64,000 bases of DNA from Xylophilus sp. Leaf220 (lineage in GTDB: Bacteria > Pseudomonadota > Gammaproteobacteria > Burkholderiales > Burkholderiaceae_C), in NCBI RefSeq assembly GCF_001421705.1, contig NZ_LMKO01000026.1, forward strand, positions 81,787 to 145,786, given 5' to 3'. The position numbers and the translations under genes are program-made. Below, in pieces: positions 46,171-55,517 of this stretch (positions are counted from its first letter, which is position 1; the number at the start of each line of letters is the position of its first letter). The notes under the pieces were generated by a model, which saw only the letters and a list, made by a program, of their open reading frames with translations, was not told the DNA's origin and did no database searches.

Positions 46171-47913
46171 ATGACCCTGGCCCGGCTCTCCGTCGTTCTC
46201 ACTTCGCTGATCGCAGCGCTGGTCACCGCGCTTTTCGCCCGTATTTTTCTGGACGAGTGGCAGCGCTACCGGTCGCTGGGCGAGGGCCTGGTGTCGATGC
46301 AGGCCGCCCGCCAGGCACTGGTGGTGGCGGAAAAGCTCGCCTTCGAGCGCGGTCCGATGAACGCGGTCCTGGGCGACGGGGACAGCCCGACGCCCGATCA
46401 CCGCGCGCGGCTGGCCGCGTCGCGGGCCCGCAGCGATGCGACGATGGAAAAGCTGGTCGACTACATCGAGCTCGCAGGCCACGCCGCGGACCGCGACACG
46501 CTGCCGCTGCTGGAGGAAACGGCGCGTGCCGTGGCCCGTGCCCGCGCCGAGATCGACCGCCTGGCCGACCTGCCCCGGTCCCGGCGGGACCCGGTCGCGG
46601 TGCGGCAGGCGCAGCAGGACATGTTCGCGGTCGTTCCGCCGCTGATGGCCGCGCACACCGCCCTGTCGCGCAATGCCACCGACGCCTACCGGCCGATCTC
46701 CGAGGGCATGGCCGGCGCCCGCATGTGCGCGGAGTTGCGCGAATATGCCGGGCAGCTCGGATCCCAGTTCACTGTGGCGCTCACCACCGGCCAGCCGCTG
46801 ACGCCCACCGACCACCAGAGCATCGGCTTCCTGCACGGCCGGCTGGTGCAGCTGCAGACCCTGGTGCAGCGACCACTGATGCGGCTGCCGCCCGACGCAC
46901 CGGCGCGCGTGGCGCTGGAGACGATGGACCGGCGCTACTTCGGCTCGGGCCTGCATTTCGTGTTCCTGATGCAGGAGCGCAGCCGCCTGGGCGAGCCCTA
47001 CGGCTACGACGCCGCGGCCTTCGCCCAGCGCTACGTGCCCGACATGCAGCCGATCCTGGACCTGCGCGACGTGCTGGTACAGGACGCCTTCGCCGGGGCC
47101 CAGGAAGCGCGCAGCGTGGCACGGCGCCGGCTGGCGATCACCGGCAGCCTCAGCGCCCTGATCCTGGCGGCGCTCGCGGTCAGCGCCTGGGCGCTGCGGC
47201 GACGCGTGGTACGCCCGCTGCTAGCGGCCGCCCAGACGCTGCGCGACATCGCCGACGGACAGCTCGACAAGCCGGTGCCCGGCTCGGACCGCACCGACGA
47301 GGTCGGCGCGGTGCAGGACGCGCTGCAGCGGCTGCGCACCGGCGCGGTGGAGAAGCGCCGGCTGGAGCGCGAGCACATCCACCTGATCGAGGACCTGGAG
47401 CGCCTGTCGCTCACCGATCCGCTGACCGGCATCCTCAACCGCCGCGCCTTCACCGAGGCACTGCGCAACTCCGCCACCCGCGCCGATGCGCGCCACCTGC
47501 CGATCGCGGTGATGTTGTTCGACATCGACCATTTCAAGCAGGTGAACGACCGCCACGGGCACGAGGCCGGCGACCGGGTGCTGATGCGGGTGGCCGCCGT
47601 CGCCCAGAACATGCTGCGCACCGGCGAGACGGTGGCACGCTACGGCGGCGAGGAATTCATCGTGCTGCTGGTGCACCCCGACCCGGCCGGCGCGATGCGC
47701 GCGGCCGAGCGGCTGCGCAGCGGCATCGAGGCGGCCTGCATCGACCTGCAGAACGGCCAGCAGGTGCGCGTCACCGCCAGCTTCGGTGTCGCCACCGCGC
47801 GCAACGCGCTCTGCAACCTGGAAGACCTGCTGCGGGCCGCCGATACCGCGCTCTACGCCGCCAAGGCGCAAGGCCGCAACCGGGTGGTGCTGGCGCAGGA
47901 TCCCGGCGCGTAG
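46171..47913 (+). CDS. Membrane diguanylate cyclase (HAMP-GGDEF)
   Basis: This 580-residue protein should make cyclic di-GMP. TM1 is at about residues 5-27. A long periplasmic helical sensor region follows (to about 310), then TM2 (about 320-342), HAMP (RRRVVRPLLAAAQTLRDIADG) and a GGDEF domain (about 410-575). The GGDEF domain has LTDPLTGILNRRAF, LFDIDHFKQVNDRHGHEAGD and active-site RYGGEEFIVLL. An RxxD inhibitory site is not evident. Signal unknown. Confidence 0.95.
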   Translation: MTLARLSVVLTSLIAALVTALFARIFLDEWQRYRSLGEGLVSMQAARQALVVAEKLAFERGPMNAVLGDGDSPTPDHRARLAASRARSDATMEKLVDYIELAGHAADRDTLPLLEETARAVARARAEIDRLADLPRSRRDPVAVRQAQQDMFAVVPPLMAAHTALSRNATDAYRPISEGMAGARMCAELREYAGQLGSQFTVALTTGQPLTPTDHQSIGFLHGRLVQLQTLVQRPLMRLPPDAPARVALETMDRRYFGSGLHFVFLMQERSRLGEPYGYDAAAFAQRYVPDMQPILDLRDVLVQDAFAGAQEARSVARRRLAITGSLSALILAALAVSAWALRRRVVRPLLAAAQTLRDIADGQLDKPVPGSDRTDEVGAVQDALQRLRTGAVEKRRLEREHIHLIEDLERLSLTDPLTGILNRRAFTEALRNSATRADARHLPIAVMLFDIDHFKQVNDRHGHEAGDRVLMRVAAVAQNMLRTGETVARYGGEEFIVLLVHPDPAGAMRAAERLRSGIEAACIDLQNGQQVRVTASFGVATARNALCNLEDLLRAADTALYAAKAQGRNRVVLAQDPGA

Positions 47914-47975
47914 AGCGGGAGGCGCAACATTTCAGGCCCCGATGCGGGCCGGGCGGAGGGGGCCGGCCCGCACCG

Positions 47976-48953
47976 CTACCGGCCCGCTGCCGGCATCCAC
48001 TGCGCCAATACCGCATCGCGCTGCAGCCGGAAGCGCGCCGCCTGCGCCGCCAGCCATGCCTGCACCAGTGCGGTGTGGGCCGTCGGGTCCATCTCCGACA
48101 CGAAGTAGTAGGACGCGCGCGACCGCACCGGCCGACCGAAGGGCGCCACCAGCCGGCCGGCGGCCAGGTCGTCCAGCACCAGGGCCGCCCGGCCGATGGC
48201 GATGCCCTGCCCGGCCAGCGCCGCGCCCACCGCCAGTTGCGACAGGTTGAAGTGGTGGCCCTGCCCCATCGGCGGCACCGGCGCGCCGGCATGGCGGAGC
48301 CACTGCTCCCATTCCTCGTACGGCCCCGCGCCCGCCCAGGCGCTGGTGTCGTGCAGCAGCAGCGCGCCGTGCAGGTCGGCCGGCGACCGCAGCGCCGGAT
48401 GCGCCGCCAGGAAGCCCGGGCTTGCTACGGGCAGCAGCCACTCGTCCAGGAACTCGGTCGCCTGCAGGTCGCGGTAGTCGCCCAGGTCGAAGCGCACCGC
48501 GGCGGCCACGTCGTCGCGCGCCATCCGCTCGCGGTCGAGCGCGTGGAACTCGCCGATCACCCGCAGCCCCACCTCGGGGTGCGCGCGGAAGAAGTCGCCG
48601 AGCCGCGGCGTCAGCCAGCCCATGGCGAACGAGGGAGCGCAGCTGAGCGCGGTGGGCCGGTCGTCGGGGGCCGCCTTCAGCTGGCCCAGCGAACCCTCGA
48701 TGGCCTGGAACGATTCCCGCAGCACCACCGCCAGCCACTGCCCCTCGGGCGTCGGCACCAGGGCCCGTGGGGTCCGCAGGAACAGCGGCCGCTGCAGCCA
48801 GCCCTCCAGGTGCTTGACCTGCTGGCTCACCGCGCCCTGGGTCACGCACAGTTCCGAGGCGGCCTTGGTGAAGCTGCGGCACCGGGCGGTCGCCTCGAAG
48901 CACCGTAACCATGCGAGCAGCGAAGGGGTGAGGCGGATCTGCATGATGGTCAT
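47976..48953 (-). CDS. LysR-family regulator (GcvA-like) of the D-amino-acid operon
   Basis: This is a 325-residue LysR regulator whose helix-turn-helix [29 protein letters not shown] is GcvA-like. [16 protein letters not shown] is the longest start; MQIRLT at 48944 is possible and would place the operator outside the coding region. It is divergent from the D-serine dehydratase gene with a short intergenic gap containing an ATTAG-N5-CTAAT operator. It is therefore very likely the operon's regulator, responding to a D-amino acid (inference). Confidence 0.93.
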   Translation of the reverse strand: MTIMQIRLTPSLLAWLRCFEATARCRSFTKAASELCVTQGAVSQQVKHLEGWLQRPLFLRTPRALVPTPEGQWLAVVLRESFQAIEGSLGQLKAAPDDRPTALSCAPSFAMGWLTPRLGDFFRAHPEVGLRVIGEFHALDRERMARDDVAAAVRFDLGDYRDLQATEFLDEWLLPVASPGFLAAHPALRSPADLHGALLLHDTSAWAGAGPYEEWEQWLRHAGAPVPPMGQGHHFNLSQLAVGAALAGQGIAIGRAALVLDDLAAGRLVAPFGRPVRSRASYYFVSEMDPTAHTALVQAWLAAQAARFRLQRDAVLAQWMPAAGR

Positions 48954-48966
48954 TAGTCTGGCTAAT
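48952..48966. promoter_or_regulatory. LysR/GcvA-type operator ATTAG-N5-CTAAT
   Basis: ATTAGTCTGGCTAAT is a perfect inverted repeat in the divergent region, with CTAAT half-sites as in GcvA-type boxes. It overlaps the first codon of the LysR gene (if the longer start is used) and lies just upstream of the dsdA promoter. Confidence 0.7.
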
Positions 48967-48976
48967 CGGGGGACCA

Positions 48977-48984
48977 CTATAAAT
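48977..48984 (+). promoter_or_regulatory. Putative -10 element for the dsdA operon
   Basis: CTATAAAT contains TATAAA, close to the sigma-70 -10 consensus, placed about 11 bp after the operator and 31 bp before the start codon. The -35 would overlap the operator and is weak, as expected for an activated promoter. Confidence 0.5.
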
Positions 48985-49014
48985 GCATTGTGGGCCGCGG
49001 CAGCGGAGCCAACA

Positions 49015-50454
49015 ATGAACCCACCACTCACAACGCTGCCGCAGATGTCCGACCTCTCCATCGTTCCGAATCCGCCGGCTGCCCTCGCTGCCGATGCCGA
49101 TCCCGCCTTCTCGCTCGCCGACCTGGCGGCCGGCCGCCCCGTGCTCTGGGCATCGGACGAAGCGGGCGATCCGGCGTCCGGCGGTGCGCTGCACGGCATT
49201 AGCCCCGCTGATGTCGATGCGACGGTGGAGCGGCTCGCCCGCTTCGCGCCGCTCCTGGCGCTGCTGTTCCCCGAACTGGACGCGAGCGCCGGGCGCATCG
49301 AATCGGAGCTGGTGCGGGCACCGCGGCTGCAGCAGGCGCTCGGCATGCCGGAAGGCTTCGGCACCCTGCTGGTCAAGGCCGACCATGCGCTGCCGGTCGC
49401 CGGATCGATCAAGGCACGCGGCGGCATCCACGAGGTACTGGAGCACGCCGAGGCGCTGGCCCTGGCGCACGGCCTGCTAGCCCCCGGCGGCGACTACCGG
49501 GTGCTGGCGTCGCCCGCGGCGCGGGCGCTGTTCGCCGCCCACCAGGTGGCGGTGGGCTCCACCGGCAACCTGGGCCTGGCGATCGGCGTGATGGCCTCCG
49601 CGCTGGGGTTCGAGGCGGTGGTGCACATGTCGGCCGACGCCAAGGAATGGAAGAAGGCCCGGCTGCGCAAGCGCGGCGTCGAGGTGGTCGAGCACGCCGG
49701 CGACTATGCCGAAGCGGTGGCCGCGGGCCGGCGCGCGGCCGACGCCGATCCGCGCTGCCACTTCGTCGACGACGAGCAGTCGCGCTCCCTCCTGCTCGGC
49801 TACGCCGCCGCGGCACCGCACCTGGCACGGCAGCTGCAGGCGCTGGGCCGCACGGTCGACGCGCAGCACCCGCTGTTCGTCTACCTGCCCTGCGGGGTGG
49901 GCGGTGCGCCGGGCGGCATCGCCTACGGGCTGGCGCAGATCTACGGGCCGCACGTGCACTGCTTCTTCGCCGAGCCGACCCGCTCGCCCTGCTTTCTGGT
50001 GCAGATGCTGGCCGGCACCCCGGTGCTGGCGCACCTGGGCTCCAACCCCTCGGTCTACGACGTGGGCCTGGACAACCGTACCGAGGCCGACGGCCTGGCG
50101 GTGCCCCGCGCCTCCGAGCTGGCCGCCGACGTGGTGCGGCCGCTGCTGGGCGGCGTCTACACCGTCGAGGACGAGTACATGTTCCGGCTGCTGCACACCG
50201 CCGCGGCCACCGCATCCATCCGCATCGAGCCTTCGGCCGCCGCAGGCCTCGCCGGCCCCGCGATGCTGCGGGCCAGCGCCGCCGGACAGGCCTACCTCGC
50301 CCGGCGCGGCCTCGCGGACCGCATGGCGCAGTCGACCCACATCGCCTGGACGACCGGCGGGCTCTTCGTGCCCGACGAGGAGTACGAGCGCCTCCACGCC
50401 CGCGGCGCCGCCGCTGCCGGCGCCCCTGGCCGCCCGGCGGGCGCCGCGGCCTGA
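49015..50454 (+). CDS. dsdA: D-serine ammonia-lyase
   Basis: This is a 479-residue PLP enzyme that turns D-serine into pyruvate and ammonia. The Schiff-base Lys133 is in [14 protein letters not shown], the DsdA-specific context, and the phosphate loop is [28 protein letters not shown] and [10 protein letters not shown] further match DsdA. The first ~35 residues are an extra extension. GCGGAG precedes the ATG. It is the first gene of a five-gene operon for D-amino-acid use. Confidence 0.93.
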   Translation: MNPPLTTLPQMSDLSIVPNPPAALAADADPAFSLADLAAGRPVLWASDEAGDPASGGALHGISPADVDATVERLARFAPLLALLFPELDASAGRIESELVRAPRLQQALGMPEGFGTLLVKADHALPVAGSIKARGGIHEVLEHAEALALAHGLLAPGGDYRVLASPAARALFAAHQVAVGSTGNLGLAIGVMASALGFEAVVHMSADAKEWKKARLRKRGVEVVEHAGDYAEAVAAGRRAADADPRCHFVDDEQSRSLLLGYAAAAPHLARQLQALGRTVDAQHPLFVYLPCGVGGAPGGIAYGLAQIYGPHVHCFFAEPTRSPCFLVQMLAGTPVLAHLGSNPSVYDVGLDNRTEADGLAVPRASELAADVVRPLLGGVYTVEDEYMFRLLHTAAATASIRIEPSAAAGLAGPAMLRASAAGQAYLARRGLADRMAQSTHIAWTTGGLFVPDEEYERLHARGAAAAGAPGRPAGAAA

Positions 50455-50550
50455 GCCTGCAGGGCCAGCCGCCTCTCGCCGTTTTCGCAATCCGTTCTCC
50501 CCAGCCCACCCGCCATCGGCCCTTCCTCCACCCACTCCGAGCACCGCAGC

Positions 50551-51531
50551 ATGAACCGCAAAACCCTCCTCGCCTGTGCCGCCCTCGCGGCCGTCGCCCT
50601 CGCAGCACCGGTGGGCACCGCCTGGGCGCAGGCCGCCTACCCGTCGCGTCCGATCACCCTGGTGATCCCGTTCCCGCCTGGCGGCGCGACCGACGTGGTG
50701 GGCCGCCTGGTCGCCAAGACGCTCGGCGACAAGCTGGGCCAGCCGGTGGTCGCCGACAACCGCGCCGGCGCCGGCACCACCATCGGCGCCACCTACGTGT
50801 CGAAGGCGGCGCCCGACGGCTACACGCTGCTCATCAGCTCGGGCACCACCTTCACCGTCAACCCGGCGATCCAGCCCAAGCTGGCCTACGACCCGGTCAA
50901 GAGCTTCGAGCCGCTCGGCATGGTGGCCCGCACCGGGCTGATCCTGCTGGCGCACAAGGACGTGCCGGCGAACAATCCGAAGGAGTTCGTCGCGCTGGCC
51001 AAGGCCTCGCCCGACAAGTATTCCTACGCCTCCTTCGGCACCGGCACCACCGCACAGTTCACCGGCGAGCTGATCCTGCGCGCCACCGACACCAAACTGC
51101 TGCACGTGCCCTACAAGGGCAGCGCCCCGGCCATGACCGACCTGATGGGCGGGCAGGTGCCGTTCTCGGTCGACACGGTCGCCGCCGCGATCCCGCAGCT
51201 GAAGAACGGCAAGATCAAGGCGATCGCGGTCACCACCGCCAAACGCTCGGCCCTGCTGCCCAACGTGCCCACCTTCGCCGAGAGCGGCTACGACATCGAC
51301 GCCGACACCTGGGTCGCGGTGGTGGCCCCGCGCGGCCTGCCGCCCGAGGTGCGTGCCAAGCTGGAAAAGGCGCTGGCCGACACAGTCGCCAACCCGGAGA
51401 TGCGCGAGAAGCTCTCCGCCGCCGGCCTGGAACCGCGCTTCATGGACGGCGCCGCGCTCGGCTCGCTGATCGAGAAGGAGCTGCCGGTGATGCGGGCGAT
51501 CGCGCAGCGTGCCAACATTCTCCCGGAATGA
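50551..51531 (+). CDS. Bug-family tripartite tricarboxylate transporter receptor
   Basis: This is a 326-residue periplasmic receptor. The signal peptide ends AWAQAAYPSRPITLVIPFPP, and the family signature PPGGATDVVGRLVAK, then NRAGAGTTIG and APDGYTLL follow. Its position inside the D-amino-acid operon, and the ATGA overlap with the next gene, suggest that it binds a D-amino acid or derivative (inference). No TctAB partners are present. Confidence 0.95.
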   Translation: MNRKTLLACAALAAVALAAPVGTAWAQAAYPSRPITLVIPFPPGGATDVVGRLVAKTLGDKLGQPVVADNRAGAGTTIGATYVSKAAPDGYTLLISSGTTFTVNPAIQPKLAYDPVKSFEPLGMVARTGLILLAHKDVPANNPKEFVALAKASPDKYSYASFGTGTTAQFTGELILRATDTKLLHVPYKGSAPAMTDLMGGQVPFSVDTVAAAIPQLKNGKIKAIAVTTAKRSALLPNVPTFAESGYDIDADTWVAVVAPRGLPPEVRAKLEKALADTVANPEMREKLSAAGLEPRFMDGAALGSLIEKELPVMRAIAQRANILPE

Positions 51532-52694
51532 ATACGCACACCACCACCTCCTCTCTCCCTTCCCCGGCCGGCGCGCCCCTGCTGCAGCCCGCCGCGGTGC
51601 CTGGCCTGCCGCTGGCGCAGGTCGACACGCCGGCCCTGCTGCTGGACCTGGCCGTCTTCGAGGCCAACCTCGACCGGATGCAGGCCGCCGCCGATGCCGC
51701 CGGCATCCACCTGCGGCCGCATGCCAAGGCCCACAAATGCCCGGCGGTGGCGTTGGCCCAGGTGGCGCGCGGCGCGGTCGGCATCTGCTGCCAGAAGGCG
51801 AGCGAGGCGCTGCCCTTCATCGCCGCCGGCATCACCGACATCCACGTCAGCAACCAGCTCTCGTCGGCCCGCAAGGCACGCCTGCTGGCGCAGGCCGCGC
51901 TGGCGGCCCGGATCAGCGTCTGCGTGGACGATGCCTCGCAGGTGATCGCCCTGGCCGACGCCACCGCCGCCGCAGGCAGCCGGATCGGCGTCTTCGTCGA
52001 GATCGACATCGGCCAGGGCCGCTGCGGGGTGGCGGATGCCGACGCGGTGCTGCGGCTGGTAGAGGTGATCGGCCGCCATCCGCAGCTCGACTTCCGCGGC
52101 CTGCAGGCCTACCACGGTGGCATGCAGCACCTGCGCGCCTGGGACGCCCGGCGCGCCGAAGCGCGGCGCGCCGCGGACCGCACCGGCGCGGTCGTGGCAA
52201 CCCTGGCCCAGGCCGGCGTGCGCTGCGCCACGGTGACCGGCGGCGGCAGCGGCAGCGTCGAGTTCGACCTGCATACCGGCGTCTACACCGAGCTGCAGCC
52301 GGGCTCCTACGCCTTCATGGACCGCGACTACGCCGAGAACGAAGGCGGCCACGGCCTGCGCTTCTCGCACGCCGCATTCCTGGCGACGGCGGTGATGAGC
52401 ACCGCGGCCGGCGCCCACGTGGTGGTCGATGCGGGGCTGAAGTCGCTGGCGGTCGATTCGGGCCTGCCGGCCGTCTGGCCGCCCGGCAGCGGGCTGGTCT
52501 ACCGCGCCGCCAACGACGAGCACGGCATCGTCGTCGCGACCGACGGCGCGCCGCTGCCCGCCCTCGGCAGCGTGCTGCAGCTGGTGCCCGGCCACTGCGA
52601 CCCGACGCTCAACCTGCACGACGAGCTCGTCGCGTTCCGCGGCGACACGGTCGAGGCGGTATGGCCGATCTCGGCGCGCGGCCTGAGCCGCTGA
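51528..52694 (+). CDS. DSD1-family PLP enzyme (D-threonine aldolase / D-hydroxyaspartate or D-serine dehydratase-like)
   Basis: This is a 388-residue fold-type III PLP enzyme with an alanine-racemase-like N-terminal barrel. The PLP lysine is Lys67 in LRPHAKAHKCPA. The C-terminal metal site GHCDPTLNLHDE carries His and Cys/Asp, as in D-threonine aldolase and eukaryote-type D-serine dehydratase. The exact reaction (aldol cleavage or dehydration of a D-3-hydroxy amino acid) cannot be decided. It is translationally coupled to the receptor gene (ATGA). Confidence 0.9.
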   Translation: MNTHTTTSSLPSPAGAPLLQPAAVPGLPLAQVDTPALLLDLAVFEANLDRMQAAADAAGIHLRPHAKAHKCPAVALAQVARGAVGICCQKASEALPFIAAGITDIHVSNQLSSARKARLLAQAALAARISVCVDDASQVIALADATAAAGSRIGVFVEIDIGQGRCGVADADAVLRLVEVIGRHPQLDFRGLQAYHGGMQHLRAWDARRAEARRAADRTGAVVATLAQAGVRCATVTGGGSGSVEFDLHTGVYTELQPGSYAFMDRDYAENEGGHGLRFSHAAFLATAVMSTAAGAHVVVDAGLKSLAVDSGLPAVWPPGSGLVYRAANDEHGIVVATDGAPLPALGSVLQLVPGHCDPTLNLHDELVAFRGDTVEAVWPISARGLSR

Positions 52695-52746
52695 AGACCG
52701 CCCCTGCCCCGGATACCTCCCAATTCCAGAAGAGACAACGCACACC

Positions 52747-54267
52747 ATGGACGCCACCGACATCGTCGCCCTTCCCGCCACCGACATGCGCCGCCTGATC
52801 GGCGCGCGCCAGCTCTCGCCGGTCGAACTGCTCGACGCCTGCATCGCCCGCATCGAGGCGGTGAATCCCTACGTGAACGCGGTCGCCGCGACCTGCTTCG
52901 ACCGGGCGCGCGACGAGGCGAAGGCCGCCGAGCGGGCCGTCGCCTCCGGCGCGCCGCTGGGTTTGCTGCACGGACTGCCGCTGGGCGTGAAGGACCTGGA
53001 AGAGACCGCCGGCCTGCTGACCACCTACGGCTCGCCGATCCACCGTGCCAACGTGCCGGCCGCCGACAACGTGCTGGTCGCGCGGCTGCGCGCCGCCGGC
53101 GCCATCGTCGCCGGCAAGACCAACATCCCCGAGATGGGTGCCGGCGCCAATTCGCGCAACCCGGTCTGGGGCGCCACCGGCAACCCGTTCGATCCCAACC
53201 TGAACGCGGGAGGCTCCTCGGGCGGCTCGGCCTGCGCGCTGGCGCTCGACATGTTGCCGGTGTGCACCGGGTCGGACACCGGCGGCTCGCTGCGCATCCC
53301 GGCCGCCAAGTGCGGCGTGGTGGGCTTCCGGCCCTCGCCCGGGGTGGTGCCCAGCTCGCGCAAGCCGCTTGGCTGGACGCCGATCTCGGTGGTAGGCCCG
53401 ATGGGCCGATCCGTGGCCGACGCCTGCCTGCAGCTGGCCGCCACCGCCGGCGTATCGGTGAGCGACCCGCTGACCTACGAGCTGGACCCGCTGTCCTTCC
53501 TGCTGCCGAAGCCGGTCGATCTGGGCAATCTTCGCGTCTGCTACACCGAAGACTTCGGGGCCTGCGCGGTCGACAACGGCATCCGCGCGGTGTTCCGCGA
53601 CAAGATCGCCGCGATGCGCCACCTGTTTCGCAGCTGCGAGCCGCTCGACATCGACCTGGGCGAGGTGCACCGTTGCTTCGACGTGCTGCGCGCAGAAGCC
53701 TTCGTCGCCGGCATGCGCGACGCCTACGAGCGCGACCCGGCCTCCCTCGGCCCCAACCCGCGCGCCAACTACGAGATGGGCGCCGCGATGCGCCTGCTCG
53801 ACAGCGCCTGGGCGCAGGCCGAGCAGACCAAGATCCTCAAGCGCTTCCAGGCCGCTTTCGAGCAGTTCGACGTGGTGCTCGCGCCCACCACGCCTGTCTC
53901 GCCGATGCCCTGGACCGAGCCGCACGTGGCCACGATCAACGGGGTGGCGCAGGAGAACTACTACCGCTGGCTCTCGCTCACCTACGTGACGACGCTGACC
54001 ACGCACCCGTCGCTCGCCCTGCCGTGCGGCACCGACCGGGCCGGCCTGCCCTTCGGCCTGCAGGTCGTCGGCCGGTTCCGCGCCGACCGCCACACGCTGG
54101 GCGTGGGCCATGCGCTGGAACAGGCCTTCGCCGGCGACCCGGCCCTGCGCCGGCCGGTGCCGGACGTGTCGCGGCTCCGACATGCGCAGCCCGCGCTGAC
54201 CTCCATCGTCACCGCGCCGCCGGTGCTGGATGCCCGTGCCGCCAGCGGCGCCGCATCGGTCGTCTGA
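52747..54267 (+). CDS. Amidase (GatA/AtzE signature family)
   Basis: This is a 506-residue amidase with the complete Ser-cisSer-Lys triad: Lys82 in LGVKDLEE, cis-Ser157 in NAGGSSGGSA and nucleophile Ser181 in GSDTGGSLRIPA. Length matches stand-alone amidases, not GatA. In this operon it may release free D-amino acids or process an N-acyl or amide derivative (inference). It lies 52 bp after the PLP gene and 11 bp before the oxidase gene. Confidence 0.93.
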   Translation: MDATDIVALPATDMRRLIGARQLSPVELLDACIARIEAVNPYVNAVAATCFDRARDEAKAAERAVASGAPLGLLHGLPLGVKDLEETAGLLTTYGSPIHRANVPAADNVLVARLRAAGAIVAGKTNIPEMGAGANSRNPVWGATGNPFDPNLNAGGSSGGSACALALDMLPVCTGSDTGGSLRIPAAKCGVVGFRPSPGVVPSSRKPLGWTPISVVGPMGRSVADACLQLAATAGVSVSDPLTYELDPLSFLLPKPVDLGNLRVCYTEDFGACAVDNGIRAVFRDKIAAMRHLFRSCEPLDIDLGEVHRCFDVLRAEAFVAGMRDAYERDPASLGPNPRANYEMGAAMRLLDSAWAQAEQTKILKRFQAAFEQFDVVLAPTTPVSPMPWTEPHVATINGVAQENYYRWLSLTYVTTLTTHPSLALPCGTDRAGLPFGLQVVGRFRADRHTLGVGHALEQAFAGDPALRRPVPDVSRLRHAQPALTSIVTAPPVLDARAASGAASVV

Positions 54268-54278
54268 GGAAACGAACG

Positions 54279-55421
54279 ATGGACATCTACGACTTCGCCA
54301 TCGTCGGCGCCGGCATCGCGGGCGCATCGGTCGGCTACGAGATCGCGGACTCCGGCGCGGTGGTGCTGCTGGAGCGCGAGAGCCAGCCCGGCTACCACAC
54401 CACCGGCCGCTCGGCCGCGCTCTACATGGAGACCTACGGCACGCCCGCGATCCGGGCGCTGACGCGGGCCAGCCGGGCGTTCTACGACGCGCCGCCCGAG
54501 GTCTTCGGCACCGACCCGATCCTCACCCCGCGCGGCGTGCTGCACGTGGCGGGACCCGACCAGGCGGACTTGCTGGATGAGGCCTGGACGGAGCTCTCGG
54601 CCCGCTCCGGCACGGTGCGCCGTGTCGACCGCGCCGAGATCGCCGCGCTGGTGCCGGTGCTGCGGCCCGAGGCCGCGGCCGCCGGCATCGCGGAAGACGG
54701 CGCAGCCGACATCGACGTGCATGCGCTGCACCAGGGCTACCTGCGCGGGTTCCGCCGCCGCGGCGGCCGGCTGCTGGCCGATGCCGAAGTCGCCGCCCTG
54801 CAGCGCAGCGACGGCCTCTGGACCATCGCCCTGGCCGACGGCCGCACCCTGCAGGCCCGCACCCTCGTCGACGCGGCCGGCGCCTGGGCCGACGCGCTGG
54901 CCGCGATGGCCGGCGCGCCGCCGATCGGCCTGGAGCCGCGCCGCCGCAGCGCCTTCACCTTCCCCGCGCCGGAAGGCGTCGACATCCACGCCTGGCCGGC
55001 GGTGGTCGGCATCGACGAGACCTACTACTTCAAACCAGACGCCGGACTGCTGCTGGGCTCGCCCGCCAACGCCGACCCGGTGGCGCCGCACGACGTGGTG
55101 CCCGAGGAATTGGACGTGGCCCTGGGCATCCACCACATCGAGCAGGCCACCACGATGCGGATCCGCCGGCCGCACCGTACCTGGGCCGGCCTGCGTTCCT
55201 TCGTGCCCGACGGCGACATGGTGGTCGGCTGGGACCCGCGGTGCGAAGGCTTCTTCTGGCTGGCCGGCCAGGGCGGCTACGGCATCCAGAGCGCGGCGGG
55301 CGTCGCCATGCTCGCGCGCGCGCTGCTGCTGGACGAGCCGCTGCCGGATGCGTTGCGGCGGGCGGGCGTCGATCCGGCCGCGTCGTCACCGGGCCGGCTG
55401 CGGACAAACCCCGGGCCTTGA
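54279..55421 (+). CDS. FAD-dependent oxidoreductase (DAO family)
   Basis: This is a 380-residue flavoprotein with dinucleotide motif YDFAIVGAGIAGASVGYEIA at the N-terminus and GYHTTGRSAALYMETYG, typical of the D-amino-acid/glycine oxidase (DAO) superfamily. The C-terminal GLRSFVPDGDMVVGWDP and FFWLAGQGGYGIQSA close the FAD site. The likely role is oxidation of a D-amino acid to the 2-oxo acid. It is the last gene of the operon that starts with dsdA. Confidence 0.92.
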   Translation: MDIYDFAIVGAGIAGASVGYEIADSGAVVLLERESQPGYHTTGRSAALYMETYGTPAIRALTRASRAFYDAPPEVFGTDPILTPRGVLHVAGPDQADLLDEAWTELSARSGTVRRVDRAEIAALVPVLRPEAAAAGIAEDGAADIDVHALHQGYLRGFRRRGGRLLADAEVAALQRSDGLWTIALADGRTLQARTLVDAAGAWADALAAMAGAPPIGLEPRRRSAFTFPAPEGVDIHAWPAVVGIDETYYFKPDAGLLLGSPANADPVAPHDVVPEELDVALGIHHIEQATTMRIRRPHRTWAGLRSFVPDGDMVVGWDPRCEGFFWLAGQGGYGIQSAAGVAMLARALLLDEPLPDALRRAGVDPAASSPGRLRTNPGP

Positions 55422-55517
55422 ACTTTATTTGCCGGTCTCGCCTGCTCCAAGGCACCGGACGCGCGGGTTGAGGTGCACAGTAGGGTCCGATACCCCGACT
55501 TTCACATCAAGGTACCG

